A DNA stretch of 64,000 nucleotides. Origin: Rhizobium bangladeshense (lineage in GTDB: Bacteria > Pseudomonadota > Alphaproteobacteria > Rhizobiales > Rhizobiaceae). The notes beneath the pieces are model-generated. The model did not search any database. It was not told where the DNA came from and worked only from the letters and a program-made list of their open reading frames with translations. Location: the NCBI RefSeq assembly GCF_017357245.1, contig NZ_CP071612.1, positions 809,001 through 873,000 on the forward strand, in the 5' to 3' direction. Of this stretch, positions 56,028 to 64,000 are shown piece after piece (the first letter of the stretch is position 1; every line of letters starts with the position of its first letter). The position numbers and the translations under genes were made by a program.

Positions 56028-57830
56028 TTAGCTTCTGCCGAAAAGCCGCTCGATATCGCTAAGCTTCAACTCGATATAGGTCGGCCGACCGTGATTGCAC
56101 TGGCCGGAGCCGGGTGTCACTTCCATTTCCCTCAGCAGCGCGTTCATTTCCTCCGGCCGCAGCCGCCGGCCGGAGCGAACCGATCCGTGGCAGGCCATGG
56201 TGGCTGCCACATATTCGAGCTTGGCCGATAGGCCAGACGCCGTATCCCATTCGGCGATCTCGTCGGCAAGCTGGCGGATTAGGCCATGAGCGTCGACCTC
56301 GCCGAGCATGGCCGGTGTTTCGCGCACCGCGATCGCACCGGGACCGAAGCGCTCGATCGCCAGACCGAGTTCGGCAAACTCGGTTGCGTGCAGCATCAGC
56401 CGGTCGCAATCCTCCTCCGGAATGTCGACGATTTCCGGGATAAGCAGCACCTGCGAGGCCAGCCGCTTGGAATGCAGCGCCTTGCGCATCGCCTCGAAGA
56501 CCAGCCGCTCATGCGCCGCATGCTGATCGACGATGACGAGCCCGTCCTCGGTCTGGGCGACGATGTAGTTGGCATGGATCTGCGCCCGTGCCGCGCCGAG
56601 CGGATAGCGCGCGGCCGGTTCAGGCGCTGCCCGCTGCGGCGAAAGCTGCGGCTCGGCCCTCGCCGTCGGCATCGAAAGGCCGTCGAAGGCGGCCTGGGGT
56701 CTTTCGCCGAAACTCGCTGGCGGCTGATAAGGCCGAGAGGGCGAGGTTTCGGCCGACCATCCTCCCTGCGGCCGATCAGCCTTCGGCTGAAAACCCGGAC
56801 GGAAGGCGCGCAGCATATCGCCCGCTCCGGTCGTGGCCGCCCGGCTGCCGTCGCGCGCCAGGGCCTCACGGATGGCGCCGACGATCAGGCCGCGCACCAG
56901 GCCTGGGTCGCGGAAGCGTACGTCGGATTTTGCCGGATGCACGTTAACGTCGACGAGAGCCGGATCGAGGGTGATCGACAGCACTGCCACCGGATAGCGT
57001 CCGGACGGGATCGTCTCGGCATAGGCGCCGCGGATCGCCGAAAGGATCAGCTTGTCCTGCACCGGACGGCCGTTGACGAAGGCGTATTGATGGGCGGAAT
57101 TGCCGCGGTTGAAGGTCGGCACGCCGGCAAAGCCGGTCAGCGAGATCTCTTCGCGCACGGCGTCTAGCGCAATGGCGTTGTCGCTGAAATCCTTGCCGAG
57201 TACCTGCGCCATGCGCGCCAGATGATCGTCGCCCGTCGCCGGAAATTCCAGCGTTGTGCGGTCCGAGCCCGACAGTACGAAGCGCACGGCGGGGAACGCG
57301 ATCGCCATGCGTTTGACGATCTCGGTAATGGCGCCGGCTTCGGCCTTCTCCGTCTTCAGGAATTTGAGCCGGGCGGGTGTGGCGAAGAACAGGTCGCGCA
57401 CTTCGACGATCGTGCCGGGATTGGCGGCGGCCGGCCTGATATGCAAGATCTTGCCGCCGGCAACGGCGATCTCGTGGCCGCCGGCGCTGTCGCGCTTGCG
57501 GCTTGCGATGCTGAGCCTCGCGACGGACCCGATCGAAGGCAGCGCCTCGCCGCGGAAGCCGAGCGTTCTAATATCCTCCAGCGACCCGGAGATCTTCGAG
57601 GTGCAGTGGCGCCTGATCGCCAGTTCCAGATCGGCAGCGTCCATGCCGGAGCCGTTGTCGCTGACCCGCAGCAGCGCCTTGCCGCCGCCTGACGTGGCGA
57701 TCTCGATGCGCGTCGCCCCCGCATCGAGCGCGTTTTCGATCAGTTCCTTGGCAGCGCTCGCCGGCCGTTCGATGACTTCGCCGGCGGCGATCTGGTTGAT
57801 GAGCGTTTCGGAAAGCTGTCTGATGGCCAT
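56028..57830 (-). CDS. mutL: DNA mismatch repair protein MutL, endonuclease type
   Basis: A 600-residue mismatch repair protein. The N-terminal GHKL ATPase shows [17 protein letters not shown] and GFRGEALPS. Around residue 435 lies [12 protein letters not shown], which fits the endonuclease motif DQHA-x2-E-x4-E found in MutL of organisms that lack MutH, so this MutL probably nicks the new strand itself. The C-terminus ends near the [11 protein letters not shown] and CNHGRPT segments that belong to the endonuclease site. A Pro/Arg/Gln-rich linker separates the two halves. Confidence 0.96.
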   Translation of the reverse strand: MAIRQLSETLINQIAAGEVIERPASAAKELIENALDAGATRIEIATSGGGKALLRVSDNGSGMDAADLELAIRRHCTSKISGSLEDIRTLGFRGEALPSIGSVARLSIASRKRDSAGGHEIAVAGGKILHIRPAAANPGTIVEVRDLFFATPARLKFLKTEKAEAGAITEIVKRMAIAFPAVRFVLSGSDRTTLEFPATGDDHLARMAQVLGKDFSDNAIALDAVREEISLTGFAGVPTFNRGNSAHQYAFVNGRPVQDKLILSAIRGAYAETIPSGRYPVAVLSITLDPALVDVNVHPAKSDVRFRDPGLVRGLIVGAIREALARDGSRAATTGAGDMLRAFRPGFQPKADRPQGGWSAETSPSRPYQPPASFGERPQAAFDGLSMPTARAEPQLSPQRAAPEPAARYPLGAARAQIHANYIVAQTEDGLVIVDQHAAHERLVFEAMRKALHSKRLASQVLLIPEIVDIPEEDCDRLMLHATEFAELGLAIERFGPGAIAVRETPAMLGEVDAHGLIRQLADEIAEWDTASGLSAKLEYVAATMACHGSVRSGRRLRPEEMNALLREMEVTPGSGQCNHGRPTYIELKLSDIERLFGRS

Positions 57831-58014
57831 GGTCTATTTTCGGGGATTCGCGGGCTGGAGGGAAGGCCTTTCCAGGCGCTTCACCTAAACCTTATGGATG
57901 GCGGCGCCAAATTCGTGGACAGGTAGTGTTAAGCCGGTTTTAACAGAAAAATGGCATTTATATTCATATACCTCCGAAAGCTGCGAAAATCGAACAGATG
58001 TGGGACGTAAGAGA

Positions 58015-59745
58015 ATGAGTGCCGGCTTCGAAAAGGCGGACACATCATCGAAGATCGACGGGATTCCCGCCGAGGCCGATCTGCAGACGGCGCTTTTCGA
58101 TGTGGTGTGCGACAGCCTTTCGGCAGCTTTCATCATCTACGACAAGAACGATCATCTGATCTTCGCAAGCCGCCAGATTCTCGACTTCTTCCCCTTGCCG
58201 TCCGAGATGCTGAAGCCCGGTATCCGGCTGCGCGATTTCCTCGGCGCCATCTACGATACCGGCGTTCGCCAGCAATATGATGTCAGGCAGGGCGGCTCGC
58301 TCAGCCGGGAGGACTGGCTGTCGCAGAAGATCGCCTCGCATTGGCGCGAGCGCTTCGAGTCCGTCGAGCGCCACGGCACCGACAGCTGGGTCCGCTTCGT
58401 CAAGCGCAGGCTGCCGGGCGGTTACGGCGTCACCATCATCTCCGACATCTCCGAGGACAAGAAGCGGGAGGAGCAGTGGCGCTCGGACTTGGAGCGGGTG
58501 CAGCTTACCGAAGACATTCTCGACAATCTGCCGTTCCCGCTTTTCGTCAAGGATCGCAATCTCACCTACGTCGCGGTAAACCTCGCCTTTTGTGAGAAAT
58601 ACCAGACGAGCGCCGACGAGGTGCTCGGGCGCAAGAGCGCAGATCTCTTCTCACCCGAAATCGCCAAGCGCTTCGAAGAAAGCGACCGTCACGTGCTGGA
58701 AACCGGCGAGATGTCGATCTCCCGCCAGCGGCAGATCTCCCGCGGGGGCATCGAGCGCGACATCGTCAGCCGCAAGCACCGCATCGGCAAGCCCGGCCGC
58801 TATTTCCTGGTGTCGACTATGCAGGACCTGCCGCGCGATGGTTCCGATCTCGAGGAGTTCGACCGCGCCTCGGCGATCACCACCTCCACCAACCAGAGCT
58901 ATCGCCGCGCCTATGTGCCGGTGCCGAGCGCGGTGGAGCGGCGCGAGCCGGCGGCGATGGAAGCGATCGTTCCGGAGAATTTCTCCGGCCGCAAGATCCT
59001 CGTCGTCACCGCCGACCTTGCTGCCGAGACCGCCGCACTACGGACGCTGGCGAAATATGGCTTCGAATCCTGCTCGGTGCGAGGCGAGGATGAAGAGGAG
59101 CGGTTCCTGGAAATCGCCACCTCCTCCGGAATTTCGCTCGATCTGCTGATCATCGACAATCAGATGGGCATGCGCTGCCTCGAGCTTTCCGAACAATATG
59201 GCATTCCCGCGCTCGTGATGGACGGCTTTCAGATCGCCAACGAGCTCACCTTCCAGATCGCCCGGCATTTCAATCGCAACAGCCGCAACAGCGGTGATGG
59301 TGCGGATGCCGATTGGGAAATCAGCATTTCTGACGAAGCTGCCGGCCTGCAGGTTCTCGTCGCCGAAGACAATGACATCAACCAGATCGTGTTTTCACAG
59401 ATCCTCGAGGGCCTCGGCTATCGCCATATGATCGCGGCGACCGGCGACGAGGTCGTGCGCCTCTGGGCCGAACACAGGCCTGGGGTGGTGCTGATGGACA
59501 TTTCGCTGCCGGGCTTCAACGGTTTCGAGGCCGCCCGCCTGATCCGGCAGATGGAGGAAGCCGGCGGCGCAGCCCGTACCCCCATCGTCGGCGTGCTCAC
59601 CCAGGCCTTCGAGCGCGACCGCGCCGAATGCGCCAAAGCGGGCATGGACGACGTCATCATGAAGCCCGTCAGTCCCGATATGCTGGAGACGATATTTCAG
59701 AAATACCTGACCGAAGAGGCTGCGCAGGTTCGCGCGAGCGGATAA
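58015..59745 (+). CDS. PAS-PAS-REC-REC signalling protein without kinase domain
   Basis: A 576-residue protein with two PAS regions (about residues 25-135, LSAAFIIYDKNDHLIFAS; and about 165-285, LPFPLFVKDRNLTYVAVN), a degenerate receiver-like region (about 330-440, KILVVTADLAA, LLIIDNQMG) and a complete C-terminal receiver (about 450-570) with LVAEDNDINQIV, the phosphoacceptor in VLMDISLPG, GVLTQ and IMKPV. No HisKA or ATPase domain lies between, so it is a response-type adaptor rather than a hybrid kinase. The start at 58015 is chosen because upstream in-frame sequence has stops of coding character. A GGDEF-EAL gene follows 165 bp downstream. Confidence 0.85.
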   Translation: MSAGFEKADTSSKIDGIPAEADLQTALFDVVCDSLSAAFIIYDKNDHLIFASRQILDFFPLPSEMLKPGIRLRDFLGAIYDTGVRQQYDVRQGGSLSREDWLSQKIASHWRERFESVERHGTDSWVRFVKRRLPGGYGVTIISDISEDKKREEQWRSDLERVQLTEDILDNLPFPLFVKDRNLTYVAVNLAFCEKYQTSADEVLGRKSADLFSPEIAKRFEESDRHVLETGEMSISRQRQISRGGIERDIVSRKHRIGKPGRYFLVSTMQDLPRDGSDLEEFDRASAITTSTNQSYRRAYVPVPSAVERREPAAMEAIVPENFSGRKILVVTADLAAETAALRTLAKYGFESCSVRGEDEEERFLEIATSSGISLDLLIIDNQMGMRCLELSEQYGIPALVMDGFQIANELTFQIARHFNRNSRNSGDGADADWEISISDEAAGLQVLVAEDNDINQIVFSQILEGLGYRHMIAATGDEVVRLWAEHRPGVVLMDISLPGFNGFEAARLIRQMEEAGGAARTPIVGVLTQAFERDRAECAKAGMDDVIMKPVSPDMLETIFQKYLTEEAAQVRASG

Positions 59746-59910
59746 GACAGGAATCTGGCCGCGTCTGCGAGGACATCTGCTCTGGCAAATGCGGCAATCT
59801 CCCCAAAACTGGGGTAGGTCAGGCTGCCAAGACGGTTGATTAACTAGCGAATTGTTAAGAAATGCCGGTCATTCTCTCCTCTGCTGCGGAGGGAAGCTCG
59901 GGTTTGGATA

Positions 59911-61272
59911 ATGAGATCGGCGGACATAGCTTCCTTGACCGTGAGTCACAATGAGCTGCATGCGATGGCCTACACCGATCCGCTGACCGGATTGGGAAAC
60001 CGTAATCGCATGCGCGAAAGGGTTCTGCAGATTTCCGCCGAGCGCGCCAGCGATCCAGCTCCCTTCACCATCGGAATCGCCAACCTCGACAGCTTCAAAC
60101 CGATCAACGATCTCTTTGGCTCTTCGGCCGGGGATGAGATCCTTTGTCAGGTCGCTCATCGGCTCAGGGCCTGCATTCCGGACGGGGCGCTGGTCACCCG
60201 CCACGATGGTGACGAATTCGCCTTCGTGCTGCCGTTGATTTTCGAGCGGGCGAGCGCGGAGAAATTCGGCCAGATGATCCGCGAGGTGCTGTCGGCGCCG
60301 TATGATCTCGGCGACCGCAATGTCCGTCTCTCCGCCTCCTTCGGCTTTGCCATCTATCCGTTCTCGGGGGAGGACTGCGAAGAACTGTTAAAGAGCGCCG
60401 AAACCGCCCTCTATCGTTCCAAGCGCCGCGGCCGCGGTCAGATCACCGTCTACTCGCGTGAGATCGCCCAGGAGATGAAGCGCGCCACACAGCTGGAGCA
60501 GGCGCTCAGGAACGCCATCATCTCCGACGCAATCGATGTTCATTTCCAGCCGATCGTTTCGCTCGCCAACAATCAAGTCCTCGGCTTCGAGGCGCTCGCC
60601 CGCTGGAACGATCCCGATCTTGGCTTCGTTTCGCCCGGCGTATTCGTGCCGCTCGCCGAAGAGCGCGGCTTCATCGACGCTCTGTCGGAGGCCCTGCTGC
60701 GCAAGGCCGCCGAAGCAGCCTTGTCCTGGCCGCGCGAACTCTTCTTATCGTTCAATCTCTCTTCGGCTCAACTGATGGATCCCGGCACGAGCGGCAGCAT
60801 CCTGTCGATCCTCGGCCGTGTCGGCTTCGATCCGCATCGCCTGGAACTGGAAATCACCGAGACTGCGGTGATGGGCTCGGCCGACACCGCCCACCGCATC
60901 ATCGCCGATCTTCGCGCCGCCGGCGTTCGCATCTCGCTCGACGATTTCGGCACGGGCCAGTCGAGTCTCGGGCGCCTGCGCGACTTCATCTTCGACAAGA
61001 TCAAGATCGACCGTGCCTTCGTCTCGCGCATCAATTCCGACCGCGCCTCCGAACACATCATCAAGGCTATCCTTGCGATGTGCGAAGGTCTGGAGCTGGA
61101 AGTCGTGGCCGAGGGCATCGAGGATTATGCCGAGGCGGTGAAACTGCGCACGCTCGGCTGCGGCATGGGCCAGGGCTATCATTTCGGCCGCCCGGCCGAC
61201 GGCATCGCCACGCTACGCTTCCTGCACGAGAACTATTACGATACGACGCTCGCCGAGCGCGTCAGCGCATAA
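59911..61272 (+). CDS. GGDEF-EAL protein (cyclic di-GMP turnover)
   Basis: A 453-residue protein with a GGDEF domain (about residues 20-180; signature RHDGDEFAF, so the usual GGDEF is DGDEF) and an EAL phosphodiesterase domain (about 200-440) with FEALARW, NLSSAQL, EITETAV, LDDFGTGQSS, IKIDRAF and GQGYHFGRP. The EAL catalytic set looks complete, so c-di-GMP hydrolysis is likely; cyclase activity is uncertain because of the altered first Gly. There is no sensory domain or membrane segment. It follows the PAS-REC gene and may be its output partner. Confidence 0.92.
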   Translation: MRSADIASLTVSHNELHAMAYTDPLTGLGNRNRMRERVLQISAERASDPAPFTIGIANLDSFKPINDLFGSSAGDEILCQVAHRLRACIPDGALVTRHDGDEFAFVLPLIFERASAEKFGQMIREVLSAPYDLGDRNVRLSASFGFAIYPFSGEDCEELLKSAETALYRSKRRGRGQITVYSREIAQEMKRATQLEQALRNAIISDAIDVHFQPIVSLANNQVLGFEALARWNDPDLGFVSPGVFVPLAEERGFIDALSEALLRKAAEAALSWPRELFLSFNLSSAQLMDPGTSGSILSILGRVGFDPHRLELEITETAVMGSADTAHRIIADLRAAGVRISLDDFGTGQSSLGRLRDFIFDKIKIDRAFVSRINSDRASEHIIKAILAMCEGLELEVVAEGIEDYAEAVKLRTLGCGMGQGYHFGRPADGIATLRFLHENYYDTTLAERVSA

Positions 61273-61273
61273 G

Positions 61274-61482
61274 CAATCCCAGCAAAAGTGCGAAGCGGTT
61301 TTGCGCCCGGGATTGCGTGAAGCAAACAAGTCAATCCCAGCAAAAGTGCGCAGCGGTTTTGCGTCCGGGATGCGTGAAGCAAACAAGTCAATCCCAGCAA
61401 AAGTGCGCAGCGGTTTTGCGTCCGGGATTGCGTGAAGCAAACAAGCCGATCCCAGCAAAGTGCGTACGGGATGCGTGAAACA
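61274..61482. repeat. 58-bp tandem repeat, about 3.6 copies
   Basis: Copies begin at 61274, 61332, 61389 and 61447; the period is 58 bp, with one copy shortened by one base and the last one truncated. Each contains CAATCCCAGCAAAAGTGCG, then GCGGTTTTGCG and a GTGAAGCAAACAAG end. It follows the EAL gene stop directly. The repeats carry a possible self-hairpin (ATCCC with GGGAT). No coding role is apparent. Confidence 0.92.
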
Positions 61483-61497
61483 AGCGCTCAGCAAATA

Positions 61498-61525
61498 GCG
61501 ATGGCGCCCCTAGGAGCGCCATCGC
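61498..61525 (-). terminator. Hairpin after the PRC-barrel gene
   Basis: GCGATGGCGC (61498-61507) pairs with GCGCCATCGC (61516-61525), a 10-bp perfect stem about 25 bp past the stop of the minus-strand PRC-barrel gene. There is no T-run on either side, so termination is plausible but not certain. Confidence 0.5.
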
Positions 61526-61549
61526 CTACGCTATACTACCGCGCGCGGT

Positions 61550-62155
61550 TTACTTCGGCGTGGTCGAGCCGGTTGCCGTCGTATCGGTACCGGTTGCGGC
61601 CGGAGCCTTCTCTGCAGCCTGCATTGCAAGCGTCTTAAACTCGGGCGCAGCCTTCAGCGATTCAGCCGTTTCGGTGGTCGTCAGCTTGACGCTGCCGTCC
61701 TGGGTATTCTGGGCGACGGTGATTTTGTCCATCGGGACGGCGACGTTCTTTTCACCGATACCGAGGAAGCCGCCAACGCCGACGATCGCAGCAACCATGC
61801 CGCCATCCTTCTTCATGATCAGGTCGTTGATGCTGCCGATGCTTTCATTGTTGGCATTATAGACCGACTGGCCGATATAGGTGTTGGCGCTAATCTGGTC
61901 CGCAGCCTGCTCCGTCAGGTAGGTGGCCTGGGCAGTGTCGGTGCTCGGCGCCGCGGCAGGAGCCTGCGCAGCATCCCCCGCAGGCTGGGTGACGTCAGGG
62001 GTGGCCGGCTTGGGCGCAGCCGGATCAGCCGGCGCTGCCTGGTTGGTAGCGGCGGGGTCGGCAGGCTGCGGCGCCGTCTGCGAGAATGCCGCCGGTGCGA
62101 AAGCCGTGGCAAACAACGCGCCAGCGGCAACGGTCGTCAAAAGTTTGCGTGTCAT
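61550..62155 (-). CDS. Secreted PRC-barrel domain protein
   Basis: A 201-residue protein with a signal peptide (MTRKLLTTVAAGALFATAFA, cleavage near residue 25), a Pro/Ala/Gln-rich linker (about residues 26-75) and a PRC-barrel (about residues 85-165: ANTYIGQSVYNANNESIGSI, MVAAIVGVGGFLGIGEKNVAVPMDKI). Extracytoplasmic PRC-barrel proteins of rhizobia are often stress-induced; exact role unknown. The start at 62155 is chosen because upstream in-frame residues lack signal character. The tail is Thr/Ala-rich. Confidence 0.85.
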   Translation of the reverse strand: MTRKLLTTVAAGALFATAFAPAAFSQTAPQPADPAATNQAAPADPAAPKPATPDVTQPAGDAAQAPAAAPSTDTAQATYLTEQAADQISANTYIGQSVYNANNESIGSINDLIMKKDGGMVAAIVGVGGFLGIGEKNVAVPMDKITVAQNTQDGSVKLTTTETAESLKAAPEFKTLAMQAAEKAPAATGTDTTATGSTTPK

Positions 62156-62320
62156 TTCGAACCTACTTTCATTTCCTAGAGTGATCGCTGACCCGGCAAT
62201 GCATGATTCTTGCCGCGCCGGTTCGAAGGGAAAATGAGCGGTGCGCCGATTGGTTCCGGTTGAAAACACGGAAAATATCTTGATTCTCGCGGAACTTTTA
62301 TCGGTGAACGGCCGCCGAAA

Positions 62321-62349
62321 CGAAAAGGCGCCCCGCTCGGGAGCGCCTT
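62321..62349 (-). terminator. Terminator after the SMP-30 gene
   Basis: AAGGCGC (62326-62332) pairs with GCGCCTT (62343-62349); on the minus strand the stem is followed by TTCGTTT. It would end the dgoK-dgoA-SMP30 transcript. Confidence 0.75.
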
Positions 62350-62375
62350 GAAGGCAACGGGCGGAGCCCTCTGTT

Positions 62376-63263
62376 TCAGATCACATAGACGGGATCGAAC
62401 ACGCCCTTGACCCCGATGCCGAGTTCCAGAAGCGCGCCGGCGCTCGGCTGAGCCGAACGGGCATCCTCGTCGAGCCCTTCCCAGGCGGTCGTCACCGCCA
62501 GCCGATCGGCATTGGCGCCGATGAAGGCTGGGCAGGAGGGCTGGACGGCGGGGACCTTGTAGCGCGAGATGCGCAAGCCATCGGGATTGTAGCGATCGAC
62601 GACGCCCGCACCCCAGCGCGCATTCCAGATATAGCCATCGGCATCGACCACCGAGCCGTCGATGTCGCCGGGCTCGTTCATGCTGTCGACCAGCACGATC
62701 GGCTCGCCCGAGGGCAGACCGGTCTGCGGATCGACCATGACGCGCATCAGCCGGTTGATGCGGGAATCCGTATAGTAGCCGATCGTGCCATCGGGGGAAA
62801 AGCAGATCGAATTTGGAATGCTGATGCCGCTGAAGATCTTCGTCACCTTCCCGCCGGCGACATGATAGATAGCGCCGGCCTGGTTTTCCGCCCGCTTGCT
62901 CATCGTGCCGATCCAGAGCGACCCCGAGGGATGGGTGCGGCCGTCGTTCGAGCGGTTCTCCGGCCTGTCGTTTTCGAGCGCGGCATAGAAGGTGAGGTTG
63001 CCGCTCGCCACATCCCGCACGAAAAGCCCTTCCTCCGTCGCGATCAGCTGCCGTCCGGCATCGATGCGAGCGAGCACGCTTGCCATAACAGGCAGAGCAT
63101 GGACCTTCTTTTCCCCCGTTGCCAGTTTGAGCTCGTGCAGCTCCTTGCCGAGGATGTTGAACCACCAGACCGTATTGCTGTCCGGATCATAGGTCGGCCC
63201 TTCTCCGAGAACGGAATTGGTATTGCAAAGGGTCTTGCCTTCGAACTCATAAATGTCGGTCAT
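62376..63263 (-). CDS. SMP-30/gluconolactonase-family lactonase
   Basis: A 295-residue six-bladed propeller protein. Family metal ligands are visible in SVLGEGPTYDPD (Glu), ENRSNDGRTHPSGSLWIGTM and ICFSPDG/ NARWGAG. Such enzymes hydrolyse sugar-acid lactones. It is the last gene of a minus-strand operon with dgoA (four-base gap), so it most likely opens D-galactono- or L-arabinono-type lactones to feed the aldolase pathway. Start at 63263 begins MTDIYEFEGK. Confidence 0.9.
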   Translation of the reverse strand: MTDIYEFEGKTLCNTNSVLGEGPTYDPDSNTVWWFNILGKELHELKLATGEKKVHALPVMASVLARIDAGRQLIATEEGLFVRDVASGNLTFYAALENDRPENRSNDGRTHPSGSLWIGTMSKRAENQAGAIYHVAGGKVTKIFSGISIPNSICFSPDGTIGYYTDSRINRLMRVMVDPQTGLPSGEPIVLVDSMNEPGDIDGSVVDADGYIWNARWGAGVVDRYNPDGLRISRYKVPAVQPSCPAFIGANADRLAVTTAWEGLDEDARSAQPSAGALLELGIGVKGVFDPVYVI

Positions 63264-63267
63264 ACGC

Positions 63268-63900
63268 TCACGCTCCCATGGCTGCATCATAGGCGTAAAT
63301 GGTTGCTTTCGCGCGCTCGGCAACCTCTGCCGCGGTCATTCCGGGCCTGTAGAGGCTGGTGCCGAGACCGAAGGCGAAGATGCTGGCCTTGGTGTAATCG
63401 GCGAAATTCTTGTCCGATACGCCGCCGACGGCGGCAATCGTGAGCTCCGGCGGCAGAATCGCCCGGATCGCCGTGATGCCGGAAGGACTAAGAACGCTCG
63501 CCGGAAAGAATTTGAGACCAGTGGCTCCGGCGCGTGCAGCAGCGAGCGCTTCGGTCGGCGTAAAGACGCCGGGCATCGTCACCATACCATGGCCGCGTGC
63601 CCGGATGATCACCTCGGGCTCGACATTTGGCGTCACCAGCAGCTTGCCGCCGGCCGCATTCAGGCTATCGACCGCCTCGACCGTCAACACCGTGCCGGCG
63701 CCGATCAGCACCTCGGCCGGCGCCATCTTCGCGGCGATCTCGATGGATTTGAACGGCTCCGGCGAGTTGAGCGGAATTTCGATCGCCGTCAGGCCGTTTT
63801 CGATCAAGGCGCTTACGACGCTCTCGGTCTCGTCGGGCCGGATGCCGCGGAGGATGGCGATCAGCGGACGCTTCATGTCGGGGAAGGGGATACGATTCAT
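63268..63900 (-). CDS. dgoA: 2-dehydro-3-deoxy-6-phosphogalactonate aldolase
   Basis: A 210-residue class I KDPG/KDPGal aldolase that splits the phosphorylated sugar acid to pyruvate and glyceraldehyde-3-phosphate. Active-site segments are IAILRGIRPDE, AIEIPLNSPEP (catalytic Glu), GAGTVL, VTPN and GATGLKFFPAS with the Schiff-base Lys. The next upstream gene is a likely kinase, so galactonate rather than gluconate is favoured. Translation probably starts at the ATG at 63898-63900, 13 bases after the kinase stop. Confidence 0.9.
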   Translation of the reverse strand: MNRIPFPDMKRPLIAILRGIRPDETESVVSALIENGLTAIEIPLNSPEPFKSIEIAAKMAPAEVLIGAGTVLTVEAVDSLNAAGGKLLVTPNVEPEVIIRARGHGMVTMPGVFTPTEALAAARAGATGLKFFPASVLSPSGITAIRAILPPELTIAAVGGVSDKNFADYTKASIFAFGLGTSLYRPGMTAAEVAERAKATIYAYDAAMGA

Positions 63901-63913
63901 CGTGTCAGCTTTC

Positions 63914-64000
63914 TCAATTCGGCCAGATGGCTTCGGCGGCTGCCGATAGCCCGCGGCGCACGGCCGCGTCGGCGTCGATGGCGGTGAAGTCAATGGAGAG
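63914..64000 (-). CDS. dgoK: 2-dehydro-3-deoxygalactonokinase, C-terminal end only
   Basis: The last 28 codons of a minus-strand gene run off the window edge: the peptide ends AAAEAIWPN and contains AIDADAAVRRGLSAA. That resembles the end of DgoK, which phosphorylates 2-dehydro-3-deoxygalactonate, and the position directly before dgoA supports it. The fragment is too short for certainty; another kinase is possible. Confidence 0.55.
   Translation of the reverse strand, partial: LSIDFTAIDADAAVRRGLSAAAEAIWPN

Noticed and set aside
61274..61482. CRISPR-like array
   Set aside because: The units are contiguous direct repeats without variable spacers and no cas genes are near.

Overview
The window is a GC-rich, gene-dense piece of an alphaproteobacterial chromosome, almost certainly from a Rhizobium of the R. 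etli / R. leguminosarum type. This is inferred from protein style and gene order (hisS-hisZ-hisG with short HisG, plant-type glutamate-cysteine ligase, a DUF1127 gene, DUF2093 and DUF4170 genes, an LpxQ-like outer-membrane barrel), from a mosaic palindromic intergenic repeat of the rhizobial RIME kind, and from a MutL carrying the endonuclease motif. Nothing suggests a plasmid, phage or genomic island: I see no transposase, integrase, tRNA, rRNA or CRISPR array. It is mainly housekeeping chromosome with a few accessory insertions.

Layout. 1-6.4 kb: 3' part of guaB, a small membrane protein, a divergent LysR/SDR pair, a MAPEG protein, a TetR regulator, and a LysR regulator divergent from a DUF1127 gene. 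6.4-12 kb: DUF937 protein, gshA, rsmE, a Pit phosphate transporter and a Nudix hydrolase, all on the minus strand. 12-19.4 kb: a GcvA-like LysR followed by a diverged S-adenosylhomocysteine-hydrolase-like gene, then a LysR divergent from glcD-glcE-glcF (glycolate oxidase), with a 31-codon ORF fitted exactly between glcE and glcF. 19.4-26.8 kb: envelope genes (a secreted protein, an LpxQ-like barrel, two tandem L,D-transpeptidases), tag glycosylase, a HAD phosphatase, an aldo/keto reductase, a broken DUF305 gene and an unknown protein. 26.9-32.5 kb: hisS-hisZ-hisG with a RIME-like palindrome between hisS and hisZ, then DoxX, a GST and a small PAS-like protein.

33-40.7 kb: groES-groEL behind a CIRCE operator, with the groEL 3' end followed by two further copies of a 101-bp unit; then a HAD hydrolase, ribF and ileS. 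40.8-49.8 kb: a lipoprotein, tadA, rluB with a very long Arg/Gly-rich tail, rsmD, a patatin-like phospholipase, a probable copper-linked trio (copper-uptake-associated protein, PepSY membrane protein, DUF2946-like protein) and a Kef-type antiporter. 49.9-57.8 kb: an envelope cluster pmbA-cysQ-DUF4170-waaA-HAD-lpxK (Kdo transfer and lipid A 4'-kinase), DUF2093 and mutL. 57.9-64 kb: a PAS-PAS-REC-REC protein without a kinase domain, a GGDEF-EAL protein, a 58-bp tandem repeat, a secreted PRC-barrel protein, and the start of a D-galactonate-type sugar-acid operon (dgoK, dgoA, SMP-30 lactonase).

Most genes are ordinary core genes. The parts worth a second look are the SAH-hydrolase-like paralogue, the micro-ORF inside glcEF, the repeated groEL 3' region, the small degraded DUF305 gene, and the two-gene signalling pair after mutL. 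I did not find a convincing new multi-gene system such as a defence island. All family assignments come from reading motifs by eye; no database search was possible.
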